DNA from: Patiria miniata | Lineage: Eukaryota; Echinodermata; Asteroidea; Valvatida; Asterinidae | Length of the DNA: 64,000 nucleotides | Assembly (NCBI RefSeq): GCF_015706575.1 | Contig: NW_024037048.1 | Span: 12,789,512-12,853,511, forward strand | Reading direction: 5' to 3' | Shown here: positions 47,714-59,317 of the stretch, piece by piece | Numbering within the stretch: position 1 is the first letter of the stretch | How the letters are laid out: each line of letters opens with the position of its first letter | The notes under the pieces: generated by a model | What the model saw: the letters and a program-made list of their open reading frames with translations, nothing else | Database searches by the model: none | What the model was told of the DNA's origin: nothing | Translations under genes and position numbers: made by a program

Positions 47714-48216
47714 GGTCCAACTTAGCCCCATAAATGTGGCCAATTTACTGAACTACCTCCGTAAATAAAGGCCACACTTCCACCATGTACAAAAACATGT
47801 CAAACTTTGTCAAATTTTGATTGGCACATTTAGGCTTAATTTGTAGTTTATTTTTGCTTTAGAGGCCTACTCACCCTCTTCATAGCCTAATCAGAAAGTG
47901 CTGCCTTTTTCAGATGTCTCTTTTTCGTGAAATGTTCAGATTCGTTTGCACACGTTCGCGTATCAAAATTTCAACATGAAATTTCACAAAACTACACATC
48001 TGAAAAAGGCAGCACAAACATGACAAAAGACATGAAAGAGTGAGCATGGTGAGTAACTTCTAACAAAAATAAAGTACAAACTAGGCCTAAATGTGAATAT
48101 CAAAAGTTGACAAAGTTTGACATGTTTTTTGTACATGATGGACATGGTGGAAGTGTGGCCTTTATTGCGGAGGTAGTCCAGTAAATTGGCCACATTTATG
48201 CCGGCTAGGGTCCAAC
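47714..48216. repeat. Second large inverted repeat next to the first
   Basis: Outer ends are GGTCCAACTTAGCCCCATAA and TTATGCCGGCTAGGGTCCAA. Inner arms GCTGCCTTTTTCAGATGT (47901-47918) and its complement (47995-48012) leave a spacer of about 76 bases. The neighbourhood of two such palindromes is non-coding. Confidence 0.7.
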
Positions 48217-49440
48217 TCCAAGTTAGGCGACGGTCCGCGGACTACACTTGAACCTTCAAACACCATGACCATGATTTTTAACACCCGAATCCCACCCGAC
48301 ATAATTTGCTGACCTATCTCGAACACTCTATCTATAATCTAGCAAGAGCATCATCACGCCGGATCCCCAGTCCAACCGAGGGATTCCTTCTGCCAAAATC
48401 GCTTCATTCTCCACAGCTGCGGCTATTTCCTTATCGAATATCACCTTCAGTTCCTTCCACTTTGTCATGTTTGTGAACAACAATTTTGCTCCTCTCTGGC
48501 AATGTCTGGTGTTGTGTATTTATTTTAGCCACGCAGCGTGGCGCCACCTATTGTCCGATAGTGTCCATGATCGTCTGGTTTGAACAGCGCCCCCATTGGA
48601 CGTTTTTGTTTTTAAATATAAAATGTAACTCAATACCAAAACTGATCTGATTGTATGCGTACAGTCACCTTTGGAGTGCCCTGGATATACAGGCAGGATA
48701 GGATGCGCATATAGTTCACCGAAGTTCATGTTGTTTTGTCCAGGTGGATTCATTCCCATGCATTGTGTCAGTTCCTCAAAGTCCCTGTCAAAGCTTTCAT
48801 TATCCGCCTAACCACTGATTTCCTGCTAAAACTTGTTGTTTTGGTAAACAATCCTGACTCTGTATTGTAGAGAAGATGCAAGTGTACCGTACACTATTTG
48901 TCTGGGTTGGTTGTGTGGGTGTGTGTGGAGGGGGGGGGGGGGGGGGGGGGGGGGGGCTGAACCTCATTTGGCGCTATGGGGGCGCTCCCATCCCGGCACC
49001 CCCTTCTCTCTATAGATTTCATGAATCAATCGAGGGAAGGCCGGATGAGAAGCATCGATTTGAAAACCAGTCGTCTTCTCTCCACTTCTGATTTAGTTAT
49101 TCCAACTACTGATTTTACTGTCGTGACCCTACCCCTCCCTGTCAGCCAGCCTTGTTAAATAAAAAGTCATAACTCAACATTAGACCTTACACAATAACTA
49201 GACAATAGCTGGACAATTTAGTGTGCTAGTTCTATGTTGGTTTGTTCTAAAATGAAGCCCATTTTAACAATGTGTGTAACCTTAATTGCCCATTACACAT
49301 AATTGATTTTCATGTACTGAATCAATTTGATGGTGACTACATACAAAATAAAAAACACACGGAATATATACTTCTACTACCCTGAGACTCAAACCATAGA
49401 GTTATTCGTACAGCGCAAACTGATCACCGAGTAAATCACG
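48217..49440. other. Intergenic stretch with a 27-base G run
   Basis: Nothing firmly coding. A 46-codon minus-strand ORF (MTKWKELKVIF..., about 48324-48464) has no recognised family. A G27 homopolymer lies at 48930-48956. The rest is unique-looking DNA. Confidence 0.4.
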
Positions 49441-49722
49441 GCCGGTGTACGTCATTATTCTATCCACCAATCACAGTTACTCGGTGACTAGCGGTGACCA
49501 CAAGTGCCGGGATGTAGTTGTGCGTGTCAATCACAAATCACGTGTTTTGGATTTGTCACCGACATCGATACAGTATCAACCAATAGGATGTGGCTATTTC
49601 AGTGTCGGTGACACAATTTGTATGGGTGACTTTAATAGCCTCAACGATATTACATGAATTTCGTCTCATTAATATGAAGCGAGTCGGTGATGTGTGATTG
49701 ACAGTCCCTCAGTCACTGCTCA
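49441..49722 (+). promoter_or_regulatory. Candidate promoter region for the C1q gene
   Basis: Contains CCAAT-type boxes (CCACCAATCAC near 49460, CAACCAATAGG near 49580) and clustered TCGGTGAC/GTCACCG-like motifs near 49483, 49555 and 49605. It lies directly upstream of a putative non-coding exon with a good donor. No clear TATA box. Functional assignment is inference. Confidence 0.35.
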
Positions 49723-49841
49723 GGAAATCGATTCCAAGATTTAAGGCAGATGCGGGCCGCTTCTCCCCTCACAGCTCGTAACCTAGCTCCTTCGGACGAC
49801 AACCAGAGAGAGAACTGATTGCAAGAACAAGATTGTGCTCG
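49723..49841 (+). other. Putative non-coding 5' exon 1
   Basis: Sequence ending AAGATTGTGCTCG before a strong donor GTGAGTG at 49842. No long ORF. The transcription start is not determined. It probably belongs to the C1q gene downstream, the only plus-strand gene to its right in this window. Confidence 0.4.
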
Positions 49842-50236
49842 GTGAGTGTTTGAAACAATTATGTTTTTTCCCCCGAAACAATGTGCCTTCTTGCACGTAG
49901 TTTGAATCAACGTGGGATTGAAATTCCGAAGATTATTGCTGACACTGTTTCCAAACAGCGAGCGTGGTAGTAGGCTTGAGCTTCGCTTCTTTGTAAGCTT
50001 GTGATGTGTAGTTGCTTGAGGAGTGAGGACTGAACAACAAAATGTTTACGAACAAATTAAATTGGAATTGAAACTGATCTTGCGTGACTATGATACCGAT
50101 GCTGTTGCACGATAACTAACAGCCAAACCAGCGCGGTCCGAACCGCCACAATTAGTGATCGTCATTTACAATCAAACATTGTTGGATAAAAGTGTGACTA
50201 GTTGGAATAAACACTCTATAGCCTCACAGTTATAGG

Positions 50237-50312
50237 ACGCAAATACTAACAGACCGGATGATCATGCACTTCGTACTAAGTGCATGATCATCCGGTCTGT
50301 TAGTATTTGCGT
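50237..50312. repeat. Perfect 35-bp-arm hairpin
   Basis: Arms 50237-50271 and 50278-50312 are exact reverse complements around a six-base loop; core ACAGACCGGATGATCATGCA. The right half belongs to a repeat also found near 53170 and 54585 (GCGCAAATAC...CCGGAT), where no palindrome is present. Confidence 0.85.
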
Positions 50313-50561
50313 ACGGTTTTATTCAAGTTCAAATTGTTTTAAGAGACATGAATGTTCCTCGCGCTTGAGTCCAGACAGGACCGTTGGAGAACGCATTCTG
50401 TTTGAAATGAATAATCAAACCAAATTAATTTCACTCGACAGAGGCTTTTTTTGGGAGGGGTCATTTAGAACTTTTGAAATTCAGTTATGCCTCCCCACCA
50501 TCCCCAAGTTATCTCCTGGAGTATTTTAGTGACTCATATTTTTGTTGGTATTTGTTTTCAG

Positions 50562-50622
50562 CCAGCAATCCGCTCGAGTGTTGAGGAGTGCTTCCGCAAT
50601 AGAATTCAAGAACTGTGCTTAG
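50562..50622 (+). other. Putative non-coding 5' exon 2a
   Basis: Bounded by TTTGTTTTCAG and GTGAGTG; contains GAGTGTTGAGGA and ATAGAATTCAAGAAC, which recur in the exon at 56111-56172. The 250 bases before it are also duplicated there. Confidence 0.5.
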
Positions 50623-50838
50623 GTGAGTGTCTGTTTGACATTTTCTTCATTCAAGCATCGTAATAAAGCGGTGATATGGTGGGAAACTGTATCTTTTTTT
50701 TCTATTCATTTACATGTAAAAAGTTTTTGGTCACAGTTATAAACAGAAAACGTCATTCGAACAAAAGAACCGTGCAAATCTACACTCACTGTACAACTGT
50801 GCCTCACATTTTGGCCAATCGCTGCTATGAACACAGTC

Positions 50839-51199
50839 CAGGCGCGGCTCTACGGGGGGGGGGCTTTAGCCCCCAAAAATTTTGTCCAGCCCCCCCCCAA
50901 AAAAAATTCCATAAAAAAAAAAAAAGTACTAGCAAAATGTAAGAATTTGACATACATGGGAACGGTCTCCCCCTAAATGAGAAGGGTGCATTGTACACTT
51001 TTAGTTAATATAGTGTGCCCGATTGTGGGATTTTATCAGCGCTCCCCGTTCGCTCGTACCCACCGCCCTGCAAACAGGGCGCTGGGAAGGGCAGATGAGC
51101 TTCTCTGAATCTTGTGAAGGAAGTGGGGATGGCATTCTGGGTAATTTATCATGACCTTTGTATACGAGCGAACGCTCCCCAAAGAAAATATGACACGAG

Positions 51200-51237
<38 letters not shown>

Positions 51238-51374
51238 ACGTATTGATTTTCAGAGGCCTAAGTGTCTGGAGAAATAACTAGTCAACATTTCAGCACGTTT
51301 CCCTGGAAAAAAAATCTGGATTCACCTTGCTAGCCCTCCTCCCCCCAAAAATATTGGCTCTAGAACCGCGCCTG
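50839..51374. mobile_element. hAT-like inverted-repeat element with long C run
   Basis: Ends CAGGCGCGGCTCTA and, on the other strand, CAGGCGCGGTTCTA. Imperfect 8-bp flanks GAACACAG and GAACACAC are present, with two extra bases at the left edge. Inside are a second inverted pair (CCGTTCGCTCGTA/TACGAGCGAACG) and a 38-base C run at 51200-51237. Non-coding. Confidence 0.65.
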
Positions 51375-51831
51375 GAACACACCTTTTTGAACCGTAGCCT
51401 TTTTGTTCGTGGTCTTTGAATGAACATGCGATTCAGTTTCAAATTCTCCCTATTATAACTAACTTCGTTCGATGACGTCACAATGCTGAATTGTCGCAAA
51501 GACGTTTTGGGTTATTCAAAGAATATATCTGGCTGCAGACCAGCAAATAAACTGCCATGGACCTCAGTGATAAATACCCCACTTGTAAAGATCGGGACAA
51601 ATACTCACAACTCTTCAAGGTGTTTGAAACACCCTTTGAATTAAAGTTTATTTCATAATCTTTCATTGTCTGTTCAATGTTTGCGGTATAATCCGATGAC
51701 CTTTTTGGAACAAAAATTCCACCCAAAGATGATGACCCTGTAGTCCTGTAGCCTATCGCCCAAGGCACAATCTGCCACTTCACAAAACACTGAACACTCA
51801 GGTTTATTAGGACAAAAGATATTGCTCAAAC

Positions 51832-52018
51832 AGGGGCGGATCCAGGAATTTTTGCAGGGGGAGGGTCAGGCTTCTAGCAAAAAATATGTCAGATTGTTGT
51901 GATAGGCGAACAGGTAATTATTATTACTATAATTGTGATATATTTGTGTGTGTGTTTCACAGCGAGGGCTGGGGGGGGGGGGGTCGGCGGCCCCCTCCCC
52001 ACTCTCTGGATCCGCGAC
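51832..52018. mobile_element. Short MITE with CAGGGGCGGATCCAG ends
   Basis: Left end CAGGGGCGGATCCAGG; right end, other strand, CAGTCGCGGATCCAGAGAG. Same terminal family as the elements at 12226 and 54721. No clean target duplication seen. Confidence 0.6.
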
Positions 52019-52559
52019 TGTCAAACTATTTTGTCAAATTTTGACCTGAAATGCTTGTAATTTGATGTATGATAACGTCATGACGACGTCACTAAAATAT
52101 CCACATCTTCACACTAAGGTTCATATCAGGTTTCGTCTTTCTGCAACTTCTTTTTGCATTTTAAATTCACCTAAATTTGACCTACCAGTAACCCCGGAAG
52201 GAAAGGTTAGACGACTTTACCTTCGAATATCAAAAATGTGATCAATCTATAGTCAATCAGATTTCAAAGTGTGAACATGATTGTTCATTTTGTTTGAGGT
52301 TTTGCAGTGAAATTGCTTGTAATTAGATACCTGATGACGTCATTATGACATCAGAGTATAAAAAAGGTACACCTCGGAGTCTTGATGTTCATTCAAAGTT
52401 TCAAGTTTATACCATGTTCTGTACGGTTCAGAAGAAAGTCGCAGATAATTATTGTCCGGAAAAAACAACAAGAGAAAGGAAGAAAGTAATATATTTCTTA
52501 ATATATTTTCATTTCGCACGCTTAAAACTAAATTATTGTTCACATACTGACTGGTTTAG

Positions 52560-55500
52560 TTTTTGAAAAAGTTGAAATCTTGTCACTATAATGGATAGCA
52601 CACTGTACATTCACGGAAAGTTGTATTGTCAAAACAAAGGCTATCAGTAGGACTTTTTCTAGTCATATCTGATTGCAGTTTTTAGAAGAGTTTAAAACAT
52701 CAAGTTCTCTGCTGTTTTCAGAATAGTTTCAACTGATTGTGATTAATGCTTAAACATATTCACGCACTATTAATACTTTAAAAAAGTGTCTTTCTTTGGT
52801 TTAAAGAAGACATATTGCGAAAGCTCCATCCTTTATAAATGACCTCACCCATAAAATCAGTATGATCAACCACTCCTTATTTTCTTCCTCATTTTGCCAT
52901 TTTAATTTTATCACTTTGATTAGAAAACATGCGATGTACTCACATTGTTTCCCGGCAATCAGTAATTCAGGATCAACAGTTATGGGGAAGTTGGTCACGG
53001 AAGAACGTTTTTCAGGAAATCCGGACATCAAAAACATGCCTGTCTTATTGTGTGTTATTGCTCAAGCAGTACCCTTTCAACTTTGCCATTTCGCTAGAGT
53101 TCACAGTGCGCTTTGATCATCAAGTTTCATTCAATCATAGCATGCAGGATGAACGAGTCATGAATATAGAGGGCGCAAATACAAACGGACCGGATCGTGA
53201 TGATACACACAGTTTTATACAAGTTCAAACTGCTTTATTTAAGTGGGTGAATTTGTAGAAATCATGTGTAGAGTTGGTGTTTGTACAAATTGCTCAGGCT
53301 TTCTGTTCGCCTGAAGAGATTGAAGCAAAAGCTCTCGATGAATTCACTCATGTATTTGCATGTAGGGTTCCACTCAGCATGCCGCTGAGATTCTGTTGGA
53401 TATTTGGACAAACAGCCATATTGATTTTTAGCTTATTTTTTTAATGTTTTTGGTGATTGGTACAGATTTTTACAAATCTGAAATATTTTGTGAGACAAGT
53501 TTCAGTTGACAAACAGATGGAGGCTTACTAGAACCAAACCGGTGCGCTGATTTCCCATCCGGAAAAAAATCTTTATGTAACGACTGTAACTTGACTGCGG
53601 TAGTCCAGCTGTAATGTTTGCGCCTCTACTTCCTTGGTATGAGATCGATTTCCCTCATAAATGCAGAAACTGTATGCTCATTGTGATTCCTATAACTACA
53701 AGTTCAAGCAACCTTGAACCAGTTAGAGGAACATAGGATCAGTTGCTCACAATCTTAAGTATGATGCAGCACAACTAATTTTTGAACTTTTAGCTTAGTT
53801 GATGCTATACATTTGACCAAAACAGATAAATTAAAGCGATTATTATTATTTTGGTTCTTGTCACTGACTTTCGTTGCTAACACACGCTAATAGTCTGCCC
53901 ACCGGCACACTATTTCGAAAACGTCTTCAGTTTTTTTAAGACGATATATCTTGTCTGGTATAACACTATACATACACGAAATAATTCAGTGTCAAAAACA
54001 AAGCTGTTCAGACTCGACTGGTTATGAATCAAATTTTGGGAGCATTTTTTTAAAGAGCTCATTACATCAAGTTCCCTGCTGTGATTCAGAATAGTTGAAA
54101 TTGATCGGGACTCGCACTTATTCAAAATAATTCACGCACTTGTAATAGTTCAGGTAAAAATTACTGCGTTAACATTTTGGTTTAAAGAAAACAATCTTGC
54201 GAATGTTCGACTCTTTAACCTAAACAGTATATAGGTATGATCAACCACCCCCTTATTTTTTGCCTCGTTTTTCCCTGTTTAATTTATCATTTTAATTTTT
54301 AAACATGAATCGATGTACTCACATTGTATTCCGGCATTCACTCATACTAATTCAGGATGAAGAGTTATGGAGAAGTTGGTCACGGAAGAACGTTTATCAG
54401 GAAATCCAGACAACTCAAACATGCCCGTCTTATTTTGTGTTATCATTTATGTGGATACTCGTACCCTTTGAACTTTGTTGTTAAACTGTGTCATTTCGCT
54501 AGAGTTCACAGTGCGCCATTCCGGTTTGATCATCAAACATTCAATCACTGCAGGATGAACGTGTCGTTGAATAAAGAGGGCGCAAATACAAATCGACCGG
54601 ATCGTGATGATGCACACAGTTTTATTCAAGTTCAAATTGCTTTATCTAGTTGGATTCATTTGTAGCAATCATGTACAGCGTTGATGTCTGTGCACATTAT
54701 TCGTCCCTTCTGTTCCCTGTCAAGGGCGGATCCAGAACACAATTTTTTGGGGTAGCCCCCCCCCCCCCCAAAAAAAAAATTGGTCCCCGGAAAGTGGGTC
54801 CAAAAATTGCGGCGTGGGGTTCACTGGGCCCGCTTAATTAGGGCCCCGAATTTTTTGTAATTCTAAATGATCTGTGGCGATCCGAGGAAATTTCTGACCA
54901 CTTTAACCATTTTTTGTTTCGAAAAGATGGTAGTGTACCAAGTGTCTGCCTTTATTGCGACGTCACTTAAAAACAAAATTGGTTGTTTTTTTGGCGGGGC
55001 GGGGGGGGGGGGGGGGCATGGTCCCCTCCCCCCCCCCCCCCCGATCCGCCTTGTCCGCTGTTCGTCTTAAAATATGAAGCACGAGCTCTGTTTGCATGCA
55101 GGGTTCCACTCAGCATGCCACTTAGATTCCGTTGAATATTTTCTTGAAATGGCGATAGTAGTATTTGCTTAATACTTTGAAAGTGTTTGGTCAGTTGGTA
55201 CACAGATAATCATGAAAACAATTATGGGACATAATTCGGTTAACAAACAAATGGGGGGTGATGCTAGTAGTCAAACCGGTGCGCTGATTTCCAATTCGGA
55301 ACATAATTATTTTTTTAACGACCGTACCTTGACTGCGGTGCCCACCTGATTTCCGCCACTACTTCCTTGGTATGAGATTGATTGTCCTTGGTAATGCAGA
55401 AAATGTATGTTCATTGTGATGCCTACAATTTCAAATCCAAGCAATTTAAAAAAGAAAACATAGGATTAGTTGCTTTTGAATCTTATAAAAACTTAAGAAG

Positions 55501-55580
55501 GTCGCAACTAACCTGTTGAAGTTTCAGCTCAGTTGATACTATCATTGAGAAAAAGCAGAGAAAACGTAGGCACTATTTTG
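52560..55580. repeat. Tandem duplication, two copies of about 1.3-1.4 kb
   Basis: Copy 1 (about 52560-53905) and copy 2 (about 53920-55580) share ordered blocks: AACATCAAGTTC/ATTACATCAAGTTC, CACGGAAGAACGTTT, TTCGCTAGAGTTCACAGTGC, GAGGGCGCAAATACAAA, CCACTCAGCATGCC and AACCGGTGCGCTGATTTCC. Identity is moderate. Copy 2 is longer because of the MITE at 54721-55053. The unit includes part of the repeat seen around 50240-50340. No gene found in either copy. Confidence 0.75.
54721..55053. mobile_element. hAT-like MITE, second copy
   Basis: CAAGGGCGGATCCAGAACAC at the left, and GATCCGCCTTG at the right with one base lost. The interior matches the element at 6448-6729 in opposite orientation (ACCACTTTAACCAT...). 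Flanks TTCCCTGT and TCCGCTGT agree at six of eight bases, a decayed 8-bp duplication. The sister copy of the tandem repeat (near 53300) lacks it. Confidence 0.75.
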
Positions 55581-56110
55581 TTGGATCTCGTTACTTGATT
55601 CCGTGCTTTAAAACACCTTAACTATTTTTTTGTTATTTTAAAAACACCTGCAAAGTTTTCAACCGATATATCAGGCGAAATACTTTCACCGGGTATTTGA
55701 TACCAGTCTTATCTTCACTCTCAGCATTGCAAGGTTTCTGTCATTAAATGTACTTTTCCGGGCAATTGTAAATGATCCTACGTGGCCTTAAATTCTTTTT
55801 GCATACAGATTTCTCTCAGAAAATCTGGGCATTTGTTTTGGAAGTTACTGCGTTTGATTCGAAAATAGGCCTATTAAATCCTTTAAAGAAGACATGAATA
55901 TTGTTGCTCGTGCGTGGGTCTGTTCAGGGCCGTTGCATGTAGGACGCATTCCGCTATATATTCAAACCAGATCGCATTTCGCCCGACAGAGATTTTGATC
56001 TGGGGGTGTTTTACTTGTGAAATTCAGCTATGCCTCCCCTAGGCCCAACAGCCCCCAAGATATCTACCAGAGGATTTTCAATTACTCATTTTCGTTGGTA
56101 TTATTTCCAG

Positions 56111-56172
56111 CTCGCAATCTGCTGAGTGTTGAGGATTCCCTTCGTGATAGAATTCAAGAACGTTACATCGAG
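56111..56172 (+). other. Putative non-coding 5' exon 2b (duplicate of 2a)
   Basis: Acceptor TTATTTCCAG, donor GTGAGTG; shares TGAGTGTTGAGGA and ATAGAATTCAAGAAC with exon 2a. Ends TACATCGAG, resembling the end of the exon at 57976-58035. Confidence 0.5.
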
Positions 56173-57975
56173 GTGAGTGTCTGTTATTTGACATTTTCCT
56201 CACTCAATCATCAGAACAGAGCAGTGATTTGGGTGGGAGACTGTATTTTTTCTCCATATTTATACATCTTTTGGTCAAAATTTTAACAGAAAACATCGCT
56301 CGAGTGATATTCCCTCCCTATAACACCCACCGTAGAACTGTGCCAGACATTTTGGCCTGCAGTCTTTGCAAATTCCTCGTTAAACTCATCAGGGTGCCTC
56401 GAACTTATAGCGGAAACATGCTGAAATTTCCTTCACATTTTTTTTTTATGCAGGTACATCAGTTGGCAAAAAAAGAGAACTAAGATGAAAACAAATATTG
56501 ATCACACCAATATTTAGTTGCTGTGTAATCAGATTCTTTGGAATTTTTCTTCTTTTATTTATTTTTTAAATCGGAATTGTGTTCGCAACCATTGTCCTAA
56601 TTTATTCTTTCTTGATCGTTGATCACTTTGTAATTCGTTTGTGATTGTTTACCACGTTCGGGAATCATAACATAAAGGTTTTTCCGTCCAATTTCGCAAT
56701 TTGTTCGTCCAATAAGAGAGACTGTTCATTACACTGCAAAAGGTCGCATTTAGCGTATTCGATTTTTTTATAAATATTTTACACCCACCAAAGCGTGTAG
56801 GCAACTTTTTCGTGCAAAAGAAAATCCATTTCTTTTGTTCTTTTGTTGGTTTTCGATTTTGCACTGAGTGTCGGCGAATCTGTAAGAGGAAGTATTCATT
56901 TTCAACGAAAGTGCAATGGAATAAGGAGTTCATTTAATTTGCAGTTTGCAATTATATGATTTTTAATTTTTGCAATAATTAACAAACTGGTCACTTGTCC
57001 TTACATAAAAACCTGTATTTTGACATAGTATTATATCGGCGAGTGTTCTAAATGTGTTTCCTTCTATCACTTTGACACTTTACATTGATACAGTTCTGTT
57101 CTGCTTTTTTCATATTCCCTTCCCAGGCATTCCAATCTTTGAAATAGCTGTACATTCCTTAATCCAAACTTGTCAAAAGCCATGTCATTTTATACTCTGT
57201 TGTATCACTATAACACAATATCTTGCTCATGCAACTTTCAAATATCATTGAACTGTGCTACTTTTGTAAACGTATGCATCAAAGTGAATTCCCGAGCGGG
57301 ACTGAAATTTAAAGCACAAGAAATTCAATGCACAAGTCACGTAATGTGCTGCTTACTTTTCACGCGTGAATGAAGAATACCCTAAAATATTTTAAGCTTG
57401 CGCTAAATTCAACCGGGTGTGAAAAGGTCTGCATGTTTTATGCGAATTTGAATGCAAATGTTTTATTATTGAATTAAGCAAAGTGTGAAAATGGGCGGGA
57501 AACCCTAAAATATTTCATATTGAATGAAGAATTCCATTGCTGCTTTAAAACTCATAGCGAACTGGAGTTAAAAGTCAATTTGCCTGGACAAGTGCAACAA
57601 AAGCTTAGAATGCCAACGAACTTTTGACCGAGTTCCTATAGTGAATCAAAAATAGATACATGCCTTTAAAATGATTGGAAAAAAAGTTTCAATAATAACA
57701 TTTAAACAAATTGAAAGCTAATTTCAAGAATCAGCCAATTCGAGAGAAATTGAACAATGCGACATTAAAAACACGTAGTTTTTCTTGACGAATTCGGCCG
57801 AGAAAACCTACTATTTTAATTACTTGACCCTAATAACTTGGTGAGTATCCTGTCTTTGGGTGGCAATGGATCCCAATGAGAAAAAAATCTCACTCATTTA
57901 TCTTAATTGATAATAAAATAGTATTCCTGACTAAAGTGTAAACTTAACCAGTATTCGTTTGTATGTTTTTTTCAG
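56173..57975. other. Intron-like AT-rich sequence of the C1q 5' region
   Basis: No coding feature recognised on either strand; AT-rich with simple runs. It would be intronic if the non-coding exons at 56111 and 57976 are real. Confidence 0.4.
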
Positions 57976-58035
57976 CCTACACTGAATTCCTTGTGATCTC
58001 TTCTTGGACCTGATCTTTAAGAACGAACCATCGAG
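57976..58035 (+). other. Putative non-coding 5' exon 3
   Basis: Acceptor TTTTTTTCAG at 57966-57975; ends AACCATCGAG before GTGGGTG. It lies 466 bases upstream of the C1q coding exon. Confidence 0.4.
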
Positions 58036-58501
58036 GTGGGTGTGGTGATGTTTGATTAATGATTCTATCAGGACCGGGGAAGGGGCAAGATGTAATCCGC
58101 CCCCCCCCCCCCCCAAAAAAAAATACTACAGCTCCGGAACGCTTCGCCCTATCGGAATGCATTTTGGTGACCTTTCTTAACTCTTATTGACGGGCGAAAT
58201 AAAAAAAATTCGATTCGATGGGTTGCCATGACAACCGGTTTTATAAACTAGGCTTTTCATAAATGTTAGCCCCTTGACCCCTCATACGCCACTGTTATAT
58301 AACAAAGAAAACATTCTTTGAACAATAATTCCTCCAATCTCATGTTTTTTGGGTGGTTTTTTTTTTTCTTCAAATCTGACGGCGGATTGTCATGAATTTT
58401 AGACTAGTTCTCCTTTTTTATCAAACCTCAATATTTTTGTCTACTCTTCCCTATTTTAAAAACTATTTTATTGAAAACAATTCTCACCTGATTTGTTTCA
58501 G

Positions 58502-59317
58502 TTTAATGCTTTGTTTATGTACAGAATGAAGATCTTCGTGGCAACCGTTCTTTCAATCGCCCTCCTTCTGGGTAACTCAGTCCGAGCTTCCGTTACTGGG
58601 CCGGTTGCCTCGGACGGTGATGGTCCTGCGTCTCAGGCGTGTCCGATGTGCTGCCAGGGGTCGGCTGCAATTCCCGGCATACCAGGTCTTCCGGGGTCCT
58701 TAGGTCAACCAGGGTCAAAGGGCGAGCCAGGTCAAAAGGGTGATATTGGACAGATTGGACCTATGGGTGAGCGTGGAGCAGCTGGGCCTCAAGGGGACGA
58801 AGGCATAGGCCAGCCCGGAAAAATTGGTCCAAGAGGAGTCCCAGGTGTTGTAGGGCCAACGGGGGAAACTGGTGTCAAAGGTCAAAAGGGTGAGCCAGGG
58901 GAGACACCAGACGACTCCAACCAGCGGGTAGCATTCACCGTGGTGAGGACGAGCGGCTTCACCTCTACGAGTGACGACACCCGTTTGCCCTTCCAGGCGA
59001 CCGAGACGCTTCTGCCGGGTACCAGCTTCGATCTCGAGACCGGCACGTTCACGTGTGGTGTGCCGGGCACCTACGTGTTCATGTTTTCTGTGTGCAAATC
59101 TTCTTCCAGCAGCAGCCTGGTCGTTCGTCTCCGGAAGAACGGCGACGCGGTTGTCTCTGGCGATAGCAATGATTCAAGTCATTATGAGCAGGTGTCTGGG
59201 AGCGCGGTGGTGGTTCTGCAGCGTGGAGATACGATGTATCTCACAATGTACGGTAGGGCGCGTAGTAATTCCAATCACTACACCTCATTCAGTGGCTTCC
59301 TCCTTTACCCCGAATAA
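58502..59317 (+). CDS. Secreted collagen-like C1q-domain protein
   Basis: A single coding exon after acceptor TTTGTTTCAG (AG at 58500-58501). Two in-frame starts exist: 58517 (MYRMKIF) and 58526 ([20 protein letters not shown]). The second gives a cleaner signal peptide. A short out-of-frame ATG lies just upstream at 58506. Next comes a cysteine cluster (CPMCC) that could link trimers, then about 25 collagen Gly-X-Y triplets ([18 protein letters not shown] onward) with one imperfection at [11 protein letters not shown]1q/TNF-like globular domain follows from about [13 protein letters not shown] to [10 protein letters not shown]. Such proteins form secreted trimers and in invertebrates often act as pattern-recognition lectins; adhesive roles are also possible. 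AATAAA overlaps the stop codon (59313-59318). The GC-rich coding exon contrasts with its AT-rich flanks. Confidence 0.9.
   Translation, partial: FNALFMYRMKIFVATVLSIALLLGNSVRASVTGPVASDGDGPASQACPMCCQGSAAIPGIPGLPGSLGQPGSKGEPGQKGDIGQIGPMGERGAAGPQGDEGIGQPGKIGPRGVPGVVGPTGETGVKGQKGEPGETPDDSNQRVAFTVVRTSGFTSTSDDTRLPFQATETLLPGTSFDLETGTFTCGVPGTYVFMFSVCKSSSSSSLVVRLRKNGDAVVSGDSNDSSHYEQVSGSAVVVLQRGDTMYLTMYGRARSNSNHYTSFSGFLLYPE

Noticed and set aside
48312..48464. Minus-strand ORF MTKWKELKVIF... as the endophilin first exon
   Set aside because: It does not resemble the endophilin N-terminal helix and has no donor joining it to the BAR exons.
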